A stretch of 36,795 nucleotides of DNA from Actinomycetota bacterium (GCA_020438795.1 JAGQTY010000033.1:1-36795); one strand, 5' to 3'. Numbered from the stretch's first letter, positions 8,647 to 16,375 are shown. Program-made: numbers and translations. Notes: generated by a model from the sequence alone, not told the origin.

Positions 8647-9215
8647 TAGGACTCCTTCACACGCAAGCGGACCCGACTCGAGGGTAACTCCCAGACCGGA
8701 ATCCGAAGAATCCGGCGAAAGTGATCCGTGAGCTCTGAACGTTCCGTTAACAAGGCTCCGCACTCCCCGCTGACTGAAACCGTTCTCGGCAGCTGCTGCG
8801 ATTTCAGGGCCAGGAAACCGTCGTGGAACTGTCGGGAACGCTCGATTCCCGCCACTGCCGAGAATGGTTCCCCTGCGCTGGGGCGATCTTTGGTCGAATG
8901 GCCAACCCAAGGCAGGCCCTGAATGGGCATCCACTGCCTTCTTGATCGCTAGTAGTACCTTGTTGGGCTGCTGTGGGCGGTGTTGCAGTAGGGGCAGTGG
9001 CGAGCTGTTTCATAGTCGGAATCTGCAGTTCGCGCGGCCCTGCTGGGAGGTGGCCGAGTGTTCTGGCAACTGTGCGATTGGGCGAATGGCCTCGATGGCA
9101 GCGTTCTCCCTTGGCCTCGTGGCACCTTGTCGAAGTACTGCTGCGACGATGTCAAGACGGCGCAGACGGGCGTCATTGCAGGACACATCCACTCGTGGGA
9201 ATCCACGACTGCGAC
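8647..9215. other. Intergenic region between two secreted-protein genes
   Basis: No gene can be supported in these 569 bases. The right part must contain the end of the hydrolase transcript and the left part the promoter of the secreted protein gene. Short open frames on both strands have no recognisable similarity, and their composition is unlike that of the flanking genes. The region contains a long imperfect inverted repeat, listed separately. Confidence 0.45.
8778..8869. repeat. Inverted repeat with 15-base arms
   Basis: AACCGTTCTCGGCAG at 8778-8792 is mirrored by CTGCCGAGAATGGTT at 8855-8869 (14 of 15 positions complementary). The 62 bases between contain a smaller inverted pair, GGGAA...TTCCC. 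The element lies about 130 bases upstream of the secreted protein gene and could fold in its mRNA leader if transcription starts further upstream. It has no other visible transposon feature. Confidence 0.5.
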
Positions 9216-10760
9216 TTATCGGGTGCAGGCATCGGCTTCGATCGGGGCTGCCGGGTCGAGCAGGTATGCGGTTACCGCATCGTCCACGCAAGGGGCCGCC
9301 CCGGTGCCCGTCACGCCGTGTTTGAATCCGTTCCATGTCAGGACCACGGGCTTCTCGAAGGCGGTGGCGTTCAGGTTCGCGGCGCCCGGCGCTGTCTGCG
9401 GGTCGCCCTTGGCTTTGACGATCAACACCTGCGCCTCGAGGTCGGCCGTTGCCGGTCCGATCGGATCACTCCCGAGCGGCCAATCGACACACAGCCCGGC
9501 CAGGCTGCCTGCGTACAGCGCGGAGTCCGGGTGTTCGGCGGCGATGGTCTCGGTTGTCCGCATGATTGCCTGCAGGTCTGGTCGGGTCGCCGAGTCCGCG
9601 CAGTTGATGGCAACGAGCGCATCGTCCTCTCGGTAGTCCGAGGCTGGACCGGACTCGGTGCCGGAGGCATCGGGTTCGACAGTTTGGTCGAGTGAGTCGT
9701 CGTCATCGCCCTCGACGAGCCGGATCAGCGGTCCTGCGCTGCCCCGGGTGGCAGCCCGCAAGGCGGCGGCCGCCTCCTTCATGGTTTCGGGCTGTGTGTC
9801 AGGCATGGCATCGATCATGAGCATAGTGAACTTATCCGGGGTCACTGCCGGGGTGATCGAAAGGTCACCGTCGATGAGGCGAACGAGGGTCTCGGCGTAG
9901 ACAGAGGTGGGCTCAGCGCCAAGGCCGCACCATCTACGCTTCGCCTGATAGCCGCAGAGCAGGTCGAGGGCGCGGAACCGGTTCGCGAACGCCTCACCCT
10001 TGCCCTGTGCGTACTGCCCGATGTCGCCCTGAGTCTCACCGGGAGAGTCCATCACCAAGGCCCTGAGATGTGCGCCGAAGCGATGCGCATACACCTGGCC
10101 GAGTCGCCCCCCGTACGAGTAGCCGAGGAAACTGACGCGTTCCTCACCGAGCGCACGTCGGATCACATCCATGTCCGCGGCGGTCTGCCACGTTCCGATC
10201 AGCGTTGCCTTGTCGCCCATCGCCAGGGCGCAGGCCCGGTTGAACTCGGCTATCTTGGCGTACCAGTGTTCGGTGTCCGCTCGGTCCAACAGCGACGGTA
10301 GCAGGCCGTCGCGCTCGGAGATGAAGGAGCCGGTTCCGTCTGGGCACGCGAGGCCGGAGACAGCCGTTCCGCGCGGCGTGAAAGTGACGATGTCGAAGTG
10401 GTCCAGTATGCCCCTGCTGAACAGCGACTCGTCGATGTCGTCGATCGCTGCGGCCCCGGGGCCACCAGGATTCCACAGCAGCGCCCCAAGCCGGTCCTTC
10501 GGCTTGCCGGCCGGGTGCCTGACGACCTGCAGTTCGATGTCGCCGTATCGGCGCTGATCGCGGTAGTCCCAGGGAACGGCAATCGTGTTGCAGTCCCACC
10601 CCGGCTTGTCCGGGCAGGTTTCCCACTCCCCATTGAATGACGCTGGCGGTGATGCCGATTCCGTCGGAGCCCTTGACTCCGACGGCCCGGCGCAAGCGGC
10701 CACCATAAGGATCATCACCCCTGCGCCGACAACTCCGAAGCGGCCGGTGAGACTTGGCAC
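9216..10760 (-). CDS. Lipoprotein alpha/beta hydrolase, TAP-like (peptidase S33-type)
   Basis: The 514-residue product starts at a GTG and carries a lipoprotein signal with lipobox V-A-A-C (cysteine 23). The alpha/beta hydrolase fold shows the oxyanion segment LLWNPGGPG (about 94-102), FDIVTFTPRG in place of the usual D-PRG motif, and the nucleophile elbow GYSYGG with serine 215. The C-terminal TAP-like domain supplies an acid in KAKGDPQTA and a histidine in NGFKHGV. Relatives such as SlpD/SlpE and tripeptidyl aminopeptidases remove short peptides outside the cell. The catalytic triad appears complete, so it is probably active, but the substrate cannot be told. No clear Shine-Dalgarno sequence precedes the GTG. 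Confidence 0.85.
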   Translation of the reverse strand: MPSLTGRFGVVGAGVMILMVAACAGPSESRAPTESASPPASFNGEWETCPDKPGWDCNTIAVPWDYRDQRRYGDIELQVVRHPAGKPKDRLGALLWNPGGPGAAAIDDIDESLFSRGILDHFDIVTFTPRGTAVSGLACPDGTGSFISERDGLLPSLLDRADTEHWYAKIAEFNRACALAMGDKATLIGTWQTAADMDVIRRALGEERVSFLGYSYGGRLGQVYAHRFGAHLRALVMDSPGETQGDIGQYAQGKGEAFANRFRALDLLCGYQAKRRWCGLGAEPTSVYAETLVRLIDGDLSITPAVTPDKFTMLMIDAMPDTQPETMKEAAAALRAATRGSAGPLIRLVEGDDDDSLDQTVEPDASGTESGPASDYREDDALVAINCADSATRPDLQAIMRTTETIAAEHPDSALYAGSLAGLCVDWPLGSDPIGPATADLEAQVLIVKAKGDPQTAPGAANLNATAFEKPVVLTWNGFKHGVTGTGAAPCVDDAVTAYLLDPAAPIEADACTR

Positions 10761-10819
10761 GAAGCAACCATGGCACGCGTCATCAGTCCGACGCCTGCTG
10801 ACAGCAACCCCGTTGTCGA

Positions 10820-10854
10820 GTCAACGTTGACACTTGTCGGGGTCTGCGTAGTAT
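10820..10854 (+). promoter_or_regulatory. Palindromic operator candidate overlapping a strong -35 box
   Basis: GTCAACGTTGAC at 10820-10831 is a perfect 12-base palindrome. Its right half merges into TTGACA (10827-10832), an exact -35 consensus. TAGTAT at 10849-10854 follows after 16 bases as a -10 box. The left half gives a similar TTGACT on the minus strand, pointing to the hydrolase gene. This suggests a regulated, perhaps two-way, promoter. Confidence 0.45.
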
Positions 10855-10934
10855 CCGATCCGAATCCGACGGCCGGTTCAGCCCTTCCGTGAACCCGCGG
10901 GCTCGATCGGGATTCAGGAAGCGATCGGCGAGGA

Positions 10935-11051
10935 ATGGTCGATTGTGAATCGCTCACTCAGCAACCAAGAGAAATCCAGCGCCTGGACATGATGCTGCGT
11001 GATCGCTTGGTCGATCCTGGCTCGTCGGCGACAAAGATGACCACACACTAG
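10935..11051 (+). CDS. Possible small protein, 38 residues (uncertain)
   Basis: ATG at 10935 opens a 38-codon frame ending in TAG at 11049-11051. The product reads MVDCESLTQQPREIQRLDMM and goes on as a charged, probably helical peptide. It lies 80 bases downstream of a near-consensus promoter on the same strand. The GAGG just before the ATG is too close to be an ideal ribosome-binding site. I recognise no family, and it may be chance. Confidence 0.2.
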   Translation: MVDCESLTQQPREIQRLDMMLRDRLVDPGSSATKMTTH

Positions 11052-11149
11052 CCCCCTCAGACACCCCAGGAGGACAGCAGCCTGCCCTCGACTCCGCGCG
11101 TCGGCAGTCAGAAGCCATAACCCCGAGAAGAGGTCCAGGCAAGATCAAC

Positions 11150-11584
11150 TCACGACCTACCCGACGGATTGTGGCTCGAGGTGGCGGACTCCGAATCGCC
11201 CTCGCTGCGCACGCGGACCTTCACAGGGACGACTCGCTGGCGCTCCTCCCTTCGCAACATGACCACCAGGCTGTACGGCTGACCTGACTTCCACCGCGCG
11301 TAGCTGATCACCAGGTCGGTCCGCTTCGGCAAGCGGCGTCGAATCCGGGCCCCATACTCCTGACCCTCGCCGCCCTCGAACACGACTCGGGCTCTCACAC
11401 GCCCGGGCCGCCCCAGGATCGTCCCGAAGCTCACCTCGCGGGCCTGTTGCCGGATCTGGCCGGCCACCACCGGGTCGTTCCCGCTTCGGGCCGAGCCGGT
11501 GACGTGGACCTCACTTGAGCGTTCCCAGTCAGCGTCGGTGAAGGAGATGGCGCCGAGGCCGGGGTCCGCGCTGCCGTACACCAC
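11150..11584 (-). CDS. Hypothetical protein downstream of the toxin-antitoxin-like pair
   Basis: A GTG at 11584 begins a 144-codon frame encoding a basic, beta-rich protein (segments RVRARVVFEGGEGQEYG, DLVISYARW and PYSLVVMLRREERQRV). It has no signal peptide or membrane helix, and I recognise no family. The same reading frame is open upstream to the TAG stop of the antitoxin-like gene at 11633-11635 with no other stop between, so the frame continues directly behind that amber codon. No good Shine-Dalgarno sequence precedes the GTG. It could be a separately translated third gene of the unit, a decayed gene, or a chance frame; the arginine-rich composition lowers confidence. Confidence 0.4.
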   Translation of the reverse strand: MVYGSADPGLGAISFTDADWERSSEVHVTGSARSGNDPVVAGQIRQQAREVSFGTILGRPGRVRARVVFEGGEGQEYGARIRRRLPKRTDLVISYARWKSGQPYSLVVMLRREERQRVVPVKVRVRSEGDSESATSSHNPSGRS

Positions 11585-11632
11585 GATCCCGCGTCGCGGT
11601 CGCAGTCCGATTCGCGTAGGGGCGAGTTCTTT

Positions 11633-11905
11633 CTAGGCGCTACGACTGTATCGTTGCCGAGCCGCTTCCCCCGTCGTGCCGATCGCTTCTCCAACTTCGC
11701 GCCAGGACAGATGTTGCGCACGAGCAGCGCGTACAGCCTCCGCCAACTCCGTCTCAGCCACGTCCCGCCGCCAAGCGGCCAGCTTCACAGCCAAGTTAGG
11801 GGGAAGAGGAGCGTCCTGATCACCGGCTTGCGGCTCGTAACCCTCGAATGCGTCAGCGACCTCATCGGCGCGAGCTTTGATCTCGTCAATTGAAGGTCGA
11901 GTCAT
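11633..11905 (-). CDS. Helix-turn-helix antitoxin-like protein
   Basis: The 90-residue product begins at ATG 11905, with GAGGTG as ribosome-binding site inside the end of the upstream gene. An acidic, flexible N-terminal half (IDEIKARADEVADAFEGYEP) is followed by a helical segment and a C-terminal helix-turn-helix, LSWREVGEAIGTTGEAARQR (about residues 68-87). Such small HTH proteins often act as antitoxin and autorepressor. It starts 5 bases after the stop of the toxin-like gene, so the two form a two-gene operon with the toxin-like gene first, as in higBA-type loci. A longer open frame upstream overlaps the toxin-like gene but lacks a better start. Confidence 0.7.
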   Translation of the reverse strand: MTRPSIDEIKARADEVADAFEGYEPQAGDQDAPLPPNLAVKLAAWRRDVAETELAEAVRAARAQHLSWREVGEAIGTTGEAARQRYSRSA

Positions 11906-11910
11906 CGTGA

Positions 11911-12144
11911 TCACCTCAAGAACTTGCTTCGGGCCGGACGCGTTGCATGTGCAATTGCGATGACGCCGTGCCACTCGATCACACCGACCTCAACGAGGAC
12001 ACCGGTGACATCCGGGCCGACGAACATCGTCATCGAATCGTCCAGCACGAAGTGCCGGACGGGAAACCGCAGTGCATGGAGCATGGCCTCATCGGAGACA
12101 CCGTGCCGGTAGGCACTGTCGAGGATGATGGGGCCGTCCTCCAT
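11911..12144 (-). CDS. Small toxin-like protein of a toxin-antitoxin pair
   Basis: This 77-residue protein reads IILDSAYRHGVSDEAMLHAL near the start and AIAHATRPARSKFL at the end. The layout (a histidine in the first helix, a beta-sheet with a GPDVTGVLVEVGV strand, and a histidine-alanine-arginine ending) resembles small BrnT/DUF4258-like toxins with an RNase-type compact fold. These are found beside HTH antitoxins in many actinobacteria. The family name is my inference; the operon with a downstream HTH gene is direct. There is no Shine-Dalgarno sequence. The ATG instead lies 6 bases after a -10 box, so the mRNA is probably leaderless. Catalytic residues cannot be assigned. Confidence 0.7.
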   Translation of the reverse strand: MEDGPIILDSAYRHGVSDEAMLHALRFPVRHFVLDDSMTMFVGPDVTGVLVEVGVIEWHGVIAIAHATRPARSKFLR

Positions 12145-12547
12145 GATCCAAGGTTACTTGCGGCAAAGAAACTTGGCAAGGGAACGAACTCCAGCTTCCT
12201 CGCCTCCATTCCCGATCGCCCCTCGCGCGCCAGAATGGGACCGTTTGGCCTCTACTCAGCACGCTTGTCGAGGCGTTCCATCGCGTGGCACGTCGAGCCG
12301 GCGGACCAGCGCAGGTCTGAACTACTGGACGGGCTGGCGCCGAGCTGGTCGATCTGGTCACTCGTCTGGATGCCGAGTAGTACTGGGTCCTGGTCTCACT
12401 TGTGGGAACGGGCCAGCCTATCGAAGCGGTGCTGTGGACCGATGGTTCGTTGCGATCCTGGATGGATCACGTAGTCAAGCGCCATCTGGGAGCCGGCGCA
12501 GTCTGCTTGAGTAATGTTGTCCCCCGTGGCGCGCCAGAGGAGGGAGA
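12145..12547. other. Intergenic region between the toxin-like gene and the ABM monooxygenase gene
   Basis: These 403 bases contain the toxin-antitoxin promoter at the left and the ribosome-binding site of the next gene at the right. Plus-strand fragments such as STLVEAFHRVARRAGG and GAELVDLVTRLDAE look protein-like but are cut by stop codons. They may be remains of a decayed gene, which cannot be identified. No intact gene is supported. Confidence 0.4.
12151..12179 (-). promoter_or_regulatory. Leaderless promoter of the toxin-antitoxin-like operon
   Basis: On the minus strand TTGCCA (12174-12179; one mismatch to TTGACA) and TAACCT (12151-12156) are spaced by exactly 17 bases. The toxin-like ATG follows the -10 box by 6 bases, which is where transcription would start. 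This is one of the best promoter matches in the window. Confidence 0.65.
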
Positions 12548-12907
12548 GTGCAGGTGGACGAGATCAAGGGCATCGCGCGGGTCAAGATCAAGCCGGGAGC
12601 ACTCGAGGAATGGCAGCGACTCACGACGCAGGCCATGGAAATCGTCAGGACACGGGACCCAGGAACTCTGCAGTACGAGGTGTACTTCAATGCTGATGAG
12701 AGCGAAGCGATCGTCTTCGAGCGGTATGTGAACGCTGATGCTGCCCTGGCGCACTTCGCCAATATCGGGCATTTGATGGCGCCTCTCATGGAGACCGCCA
12801 CGGTTACTGGTGAAGTTCTCGGGACTCCCAACGCGGCGATGGCGACGCAACTTGGGGATGGAGAAGAACCGAGACTCTTTATTCCCTGGATGTCCGCCAG
12901 CGACTAG
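12548..12907 (+). CDS. ABM-fold monooxygenase-like protein (YgiN type)
   Basis: The 119-residue protein has the layout of the antibiotic biosynthesis monooxygenase (ABM) fold. A first strand GIARVKIKPGALEEW is followed by a helix, then GTLQYEVYFNADE, a third strand AIVFERYVNADAALAHF, and a final helix and strand. Members are small cofactor-free dimers that oxidise quinols or polyketides, or simply scavenge reactive species. A long AGAGGAGGGAGA ribosome-binding site precedes two candidate GTG starts, at 12548 and 12554. A flavin monooxygenase gene follows 342 bases later on the same strand, a pairing also seen among polyketide tailoring genes. The C-terminal extension (EPRLFIPWMSASD) is not typical. 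Confidence 0.75.
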   Translation: MQVDEIKGIARVKIKPGALEEWQRLTTQAMEIVRTRDPGTLQYEVYFNADESEAIVFERYVNADAALAHFANIGHLMAPLMETATVTGEVLGTPNAAMATQLGDGEEPRLFIPWMSASD

Positions 12908-13249
12908 TCCAGGGCAAATGATTCATCCATCGGACTGATACAAGAATCACTGCCACTTTGACGTGGCTTGCCCGCCAGCGCACCGTCCACACTCCCCGAC
13001 TGGAGGAGACTCTTGTCGATCGACGGCAAACCACGATCCAGGTGGCTTCGTCGGTTGCCCAAGATCGGGAGACTGGTCCACGTTGACGATTGCGAGCTTC
13101 AGGGGGGTGCTGTTGCTTCCATTGTACGTAGTCCCTGGGTGAGGTGAGGGCTCTACCCGTGCCTGTTAGCGACTCCCACCCTGTGCTGGACAATCGAGCC
13201 TGCACCGGGTGGTTTGACGTAGCGACGGCAAAGACAGGCAGGGACGGTC
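12908..13249. other. Intergenic region upstream of the flavoprotein monooxygenase
   Basis: I see no gene in these 342 bases. TTGACG-like sequences occur near 13083 and 13215, but none has a well-spaced -10 box. The rifamycin-associated element known from upstream of rifampicin-modifying genes is not present here. AGGGA just before the ATG at 13250 can serve as ribosome-binding site. Confidence 0.4.
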
Positions 13250-14701
13250 ATGGACGAGTATCAGGTTGTGGTCGTGGGGGCGGGCCCCACAGGGATGATG
13301 TTGGCAGCAGAGCTCACCTTGGTGGGCATCGATGTCGTGGTCCTTGAACGTCGCGAGACATTCAGCCTGGAGAGTGCCCGCTCGAAGGGTCTGCACGCTC
13401 GCACCCTTGAGGTGTTGGATCAACGGGGAGTCGTTGAGCGATTCCTGGAGGCCGGAACCGCGGCACAGGTCCAAGGATTCGGTGGCATCCGGCTGGACAT
13501 CATCGACTTCCCCACTCGGTACAACCACGGGCTAGCGTTACCACAGAGCCAGTTTGAGCCACTGTTAGCAGAGTGGCTCGATGAACTGGACGTTCGGATA
13601 CTGCGCGGTCGCGAAGTGACAGGCATCAGTCAGGCCGACACCAGTGTCGCAGTGTCCCTGGCCGACGCGACGACCATCCGAGCGCAATACGTGGTCGGCT
13701 GCGACGGCGGGCGCAGTACGATCCGCAAACTCGCGGGCATCGACTTCGTCGGCTGGGATGCGAGCACTCGTTGGATCACCGGCGAGGTCGAGATGGAACG
13801 GACTCCGGAGTTCGGTCTACGCGGTGGTGGAGGGATCGGACCAGCCCAGGACGGCCGCATCGGGGTCACGTTGACACTACCCACCGTTGAGGACATCAAC
13901 GAGCCGACCCTTGAAGACCTCCGCGAAGCCCTAATACGCGTCGACGGCAACGACTACGGCGTCCACAGCCCCCACTGGCTGTCCACCTTCACCGACACCA
14001 CCCGACAAGCCACCACGTACCGCAAGGGGCGGGTCCTGATCGCCGGAGATGCTGCCCACGTCCACGCACCACTGGGTGGACAAGGCCTCAACATCGGCGT
14101 CCAAGACGCAGTGAATCTCGGCTGGAAACTCGCCCAAGTCATCACAGGCACTTCCCCAGAGGAACTCCTCGACACCTATACCGCTGAGCGCCACCCGGTC
14201 GCGGCACGAGTGCTACAGAACACCATGGCCCAACGAGCACTCACCGCGGGCGACGACCGCACCACGGCCCTGCGAGCCATCCTGTCCGAAACAATCACCA
14301 TGGACGAACCCCGCAAGCACCTGGCCGGAATGATCTCCGGTCTCGACGTCACCTACGACCTCGGCGAGGGTCACCCTCTGCTGGGACGTCGCATCCCCGA
14401 CCTCGACCTACACACCGAAACCGAGACCATCAGGCTGTACTCACTGCTCCACAACGCACGACCCATCCTGCTCAACCTCGAACCGGCAGATACACGCATC
14501 GATCTCACAGCCTGGATCGAACGCGGTCTCCAGTACATCGACGCCATCGTCAGCGACGGCTGGGAGCTGCCCGTCATCGGAGACGTACCACCACCATCAG
14601 CCGTCTTCATCAGACCCGACGGACACGTCGCCTGGGTCGAGAACAGCAACAATGACGATCTGAAGCAGGCCCTCACCACCTGGCTAGGTCCACCAGGATA
14701 G
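13250..14701 (+). CDS. FAD-dependent monooxygenase, rifampicin monooxygenase/PheA-TfdB-like
   Basis: The 483-residue flavoprotein is a class A aromatic hydroxylase using FAD and NAD(P)H. The N-terminal dinucleotide fold is GAGPTG (residues 10-15) with an acidic residue at the end of strand 2 (VVVLERR). The DG motif is VVGCDGGRSTIRKLAG (148-163) and the GD motif LIAGDAAHVHAPLGGQGL (263-280). The C-terminus keeps a thioredoxin-like domain ending VFIRPDGHVAWVE. Segment order and phrases such as SKGLHARTLEVLDQRG are close to rifampicin monooxygenases (Rox) of about 475 residues. Related enzymes also tailor polyketides, so the substrate is unproven. Its nearest plus-strand neighbour is the ABM protein gene. 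Confidence 0.85.
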   Translation: MDEYQVVVVGAGPTGMMLAAELTLVGIDVVVLERRETFSLESARSKGLHARTLEVLDQRGVVERFLEAGTAAQVQGFGGIRLDIIDFPTRYNHGLALPQSQFEPLLAEWLDELDVRILRGREVTGISQADTSVAVSLADATTIRAQYVVGCDGGRSTIRKLAGIDFVGWDASTRWITGEVEMERTPEFGLRGGGGIGPAQDGRIGVTLTLPTVEDINEPTLEDLREALIRVDGNDYGVHSPHWLSTFTDTTRQATTYRKGRVLIAGDAAHVHAPLGGQGLNIGVQDAVNLGWKLAQVITGTSPEELLDTYTAERHPVAARVLQNTMAQRALTAGDDRTTALRAILSETITMDEPRKHLAGMISGLDVTYDLGEGHPLLGRRIPDLDLHTETETIRLYSLLHNARPILLNLEPADTRIDLTAWIERGLQYIDAIVSDGWELPVIGDVPPPSAVFIRPDGHVAWVENSNNDDLKQALTTWLGPPG

Positions 14702-15145
14702 ATCGAACCAACCACCGGACTCCTCAACCAACCGGCCGCCCTGCCACCGGCACGCAGGACCCCGGCCGCACACCGGTCACTGTTGAGAAACGTCCCCTAG
14801 ACATTCGGTCGGCCGCAGCGACCCACCTCCCCCGGATCAACGCCCCGTCCGAGTGGTGCCATACCCGGTCAACAACCATTCCGGCGACAACGCCGTTTCC
14901 CGACAGCCAGTGCCATCGGAATCAGCGCGCTTGGCAGGCGGTCTCAGAGCTTCACGAACTCGGCGCTAGCCCTGGACCAGCGGGGAACTGTGTTGAAAAT
15001 CGCCGACTCTACGGCTGAATTCGGGAGCTAGCGTGAGAATCCCCAGGTCGTTGACAGGGAGTTGAGGGGGAAAGGGCAACAGCAGTCACGAGGATGCTGA
15101 GTAGCTAGCCTGTTGGGTCGGGTTTCCTCTGGCCGAGCGCTGATA
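14702..15145. other. Intergenic region, no gene seen
   Basis: Convergent 444-base gap between the flavoprotein gene and the zinc-ribbon array gene. It has no long open frame with recognisable product. A TTGACA sequence near 15051 lacks a good -10 partner. No terminator with a clear stem and T-tract is visible. The lower GC stretches and small direct repeats may be remains of mobile DNA, but I cannot show this. Confidence 0.4.
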
Positions 15146-16375
15146 CTAGGGCTTGCGGTAAAGGATCCGCTGTGCGTTGGGAATCTCGTCGATACTGAAC
15201 GTTTCGCTTGCTCCGCTAAGTCCTCCCATGTCTTCTTGATTCAGATAGCATGAGCGGCCGCCACTGTGCACGACTCTGAGCACCTCCTGCTCCAGGGCAA
15301 CTGCCTCTCGGCCGGCGTCGAAGCGGCGGCGGGCCAGCAGCACCCAACCGTGATTCGTCCATCGGTGAAGGCGAGGACTGTGAAGTCCGCAGACCCCAAT
15401 CTTGCCAGCTTGCAGCTGCGGGTGGGTGATGAGGTAGAGGAACGCGGGTTCGCTCATCTTGAAGGCTCCGTTGCGTTCAGCGCAGTACCAGCAGCCCGAT
15501 CCCTCTCTAATCGAGTTCCAGCTTGGTGACACGATCTGATGGCAGGAGTTGCAGCGGCTGAGAATGCCGTCACCGCTGCGTACATAATCTCCGAGCATTT
15601 CCAGGCCGCGCTGTGAGAACGATCGCTTCACAAAGGCAGGGTCGACTCGCTTGCGTGAGCACCAGCCACAGCCGGCCTTGCCAGTCCTGATGTTGTTCCA
15701 GGTTGGGTCGCCGGGACCACCGCATGCAAGGCAGTGGCTACGGATGGGAGTGGAGTCATTGACGTAGATGAATGGTTCGGCGGGGCGCCACCCCATGCTG
15801 GCCAGTCCTCGACGGACTGTCTCGACTGCGCTCTTCCGGGCGCAGTAGGCACACCCGCTTCCCTTCCGCACTTCCCTCCAGGTTATCGACACTCGATGGC
15901 CCCGCCCGCACACGCAGGGGATCGGCGCCCTTCGGTTCTTGTATGGGCCTAGCATCTTGAGACCGACCTTGGCAAAGCCGGCCTGCACCGCCTGCTCGTC
16001 GACTTCAAGGCCACGGCACCGTCGACAACCGACTCCCCGAAGTGTTTGCGAGATGGGGCGCCTTCGTACCGTCCCGCAAACACGGCAAGCGGCCAGGAGC
16101 TTCGTGCGGCCGGTTTCGAATCGTTCAAGGGCGTCAAAGCCGTGTGCGGCGAAACCACGTCGCACCCCTTCTGGTGTCAATCTCGTGCCAAGGCACACGC
16201 CACATCCCCGAGTGGCGCCCTGTTGTACATTCCCCCAGCGCACCTCCGTTTCATGTCCCGCCTCCAGACAGGTCACCATTAGCGGCGTCGAGCAGTTCAC
16301 GAACGGCTTGGTGAGCCGTAGTCCCAAGGCAAGTAATGCCTCATCAACGACGGCCGGGTTCAAAGGTCTGGGCAT
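15146..16375 (-). CDS. Five-repeat zinc-ribbon protein with C-terminal GIY-YIG-like domain
   Basis: Starting at ATG 16375 (MPRPLNPAVVDEALLALG), the protein has 409 residues. Five tandem units of about 55-60 residues run from about 9 to 301. Each has a helix, a G-x-LxxPY/F-like strand, a CxxC-type knuckle, a W-x-x-I/V-x-x-G turn and a closing CxxC. Cysteines sit at 36/58/61 (with histidine 41), 97/100/117/120, 154/156/175/178 (with histidine 160), 215/218/236/239 and 275/278/295/298. The C-terminal part (about 309-372) reads FLYLITHPQLQAGKIGVCG, then R335 and LEQEVLR with E362. This resembles a GIY-YIG/T5orf172-type nuclease with Y, KIG, R and E in order. It probably binds and perhaps cuts nucleic acid. 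A longer start at 16486 would overlap thiL and is less likely. Confidence 0.75.
   Translation of the reverse strand: MPRPLNPAVVDEALLALGLRLTKPFVNCSTPLMVTCLEAGHETEVRWGNVQQGATRGCGVCLGTRLTPEGVRRGFAAHGFDALERFETGRTKLLAACRVCGTVRRRPISQTLRGVGCRRCRGLEVDEQAVQAGFAKVGLKMLGPYKNRRAPIPCVCGRGHRVSITWREVRKGSGCAYCARKSAVETVRRGLASMGWRPAEPFIYVNDSTPIRSHCLACGGPGDPTWNNIRTGKAGCGWCSRKRVDPAFVKRSFSQRGLEMLGDYVRSGDGILSRCNSCHQIVSPSWNSIREGSGCWYCAERNGAFKMSEPAFLYLITHPQLQAGKIGVCGLHSPRLHRWTNHGWVLLARRRFDAGREAVALEQEVLRVVHSGGRSCYLNQEDMGGLSGASETFSIDEIPNAQRILYRKP

Larger units (their letters stand above)
10761..11149. other. Intergenic region with palindrome and plus-strand promoter-like sequence
   Basis: No established gene lies in these 389 bases. 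The hydrolase gene (minus strand) starts at its left edge. A perfect 12-base palindrome and a near-consensus plus-strand promoter lie at 10820-10854. A 38-codon plus-strand open frame follows at 10935-11051. The rest holds nothing recognisable. Confidence 0.45.

Noticed and set aside
8937..9215. Possible remnant of a transposase or other gene on the minus strand
   Set aside because: Short stretches look protein-like (for example NDARLRRLDIVAAVLRQG), but no terminal repeats, target duplication or recognisable family motif could be found.
15149..15164. Sequence resembling the rifamycin-associated element (GGGCTTGCGG core)
   Set aside because: It lies in the last codons of the zinc-ribbon array gene, downstream of the flavoprotein gene, and its second half does not match well. 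It is probably chance.
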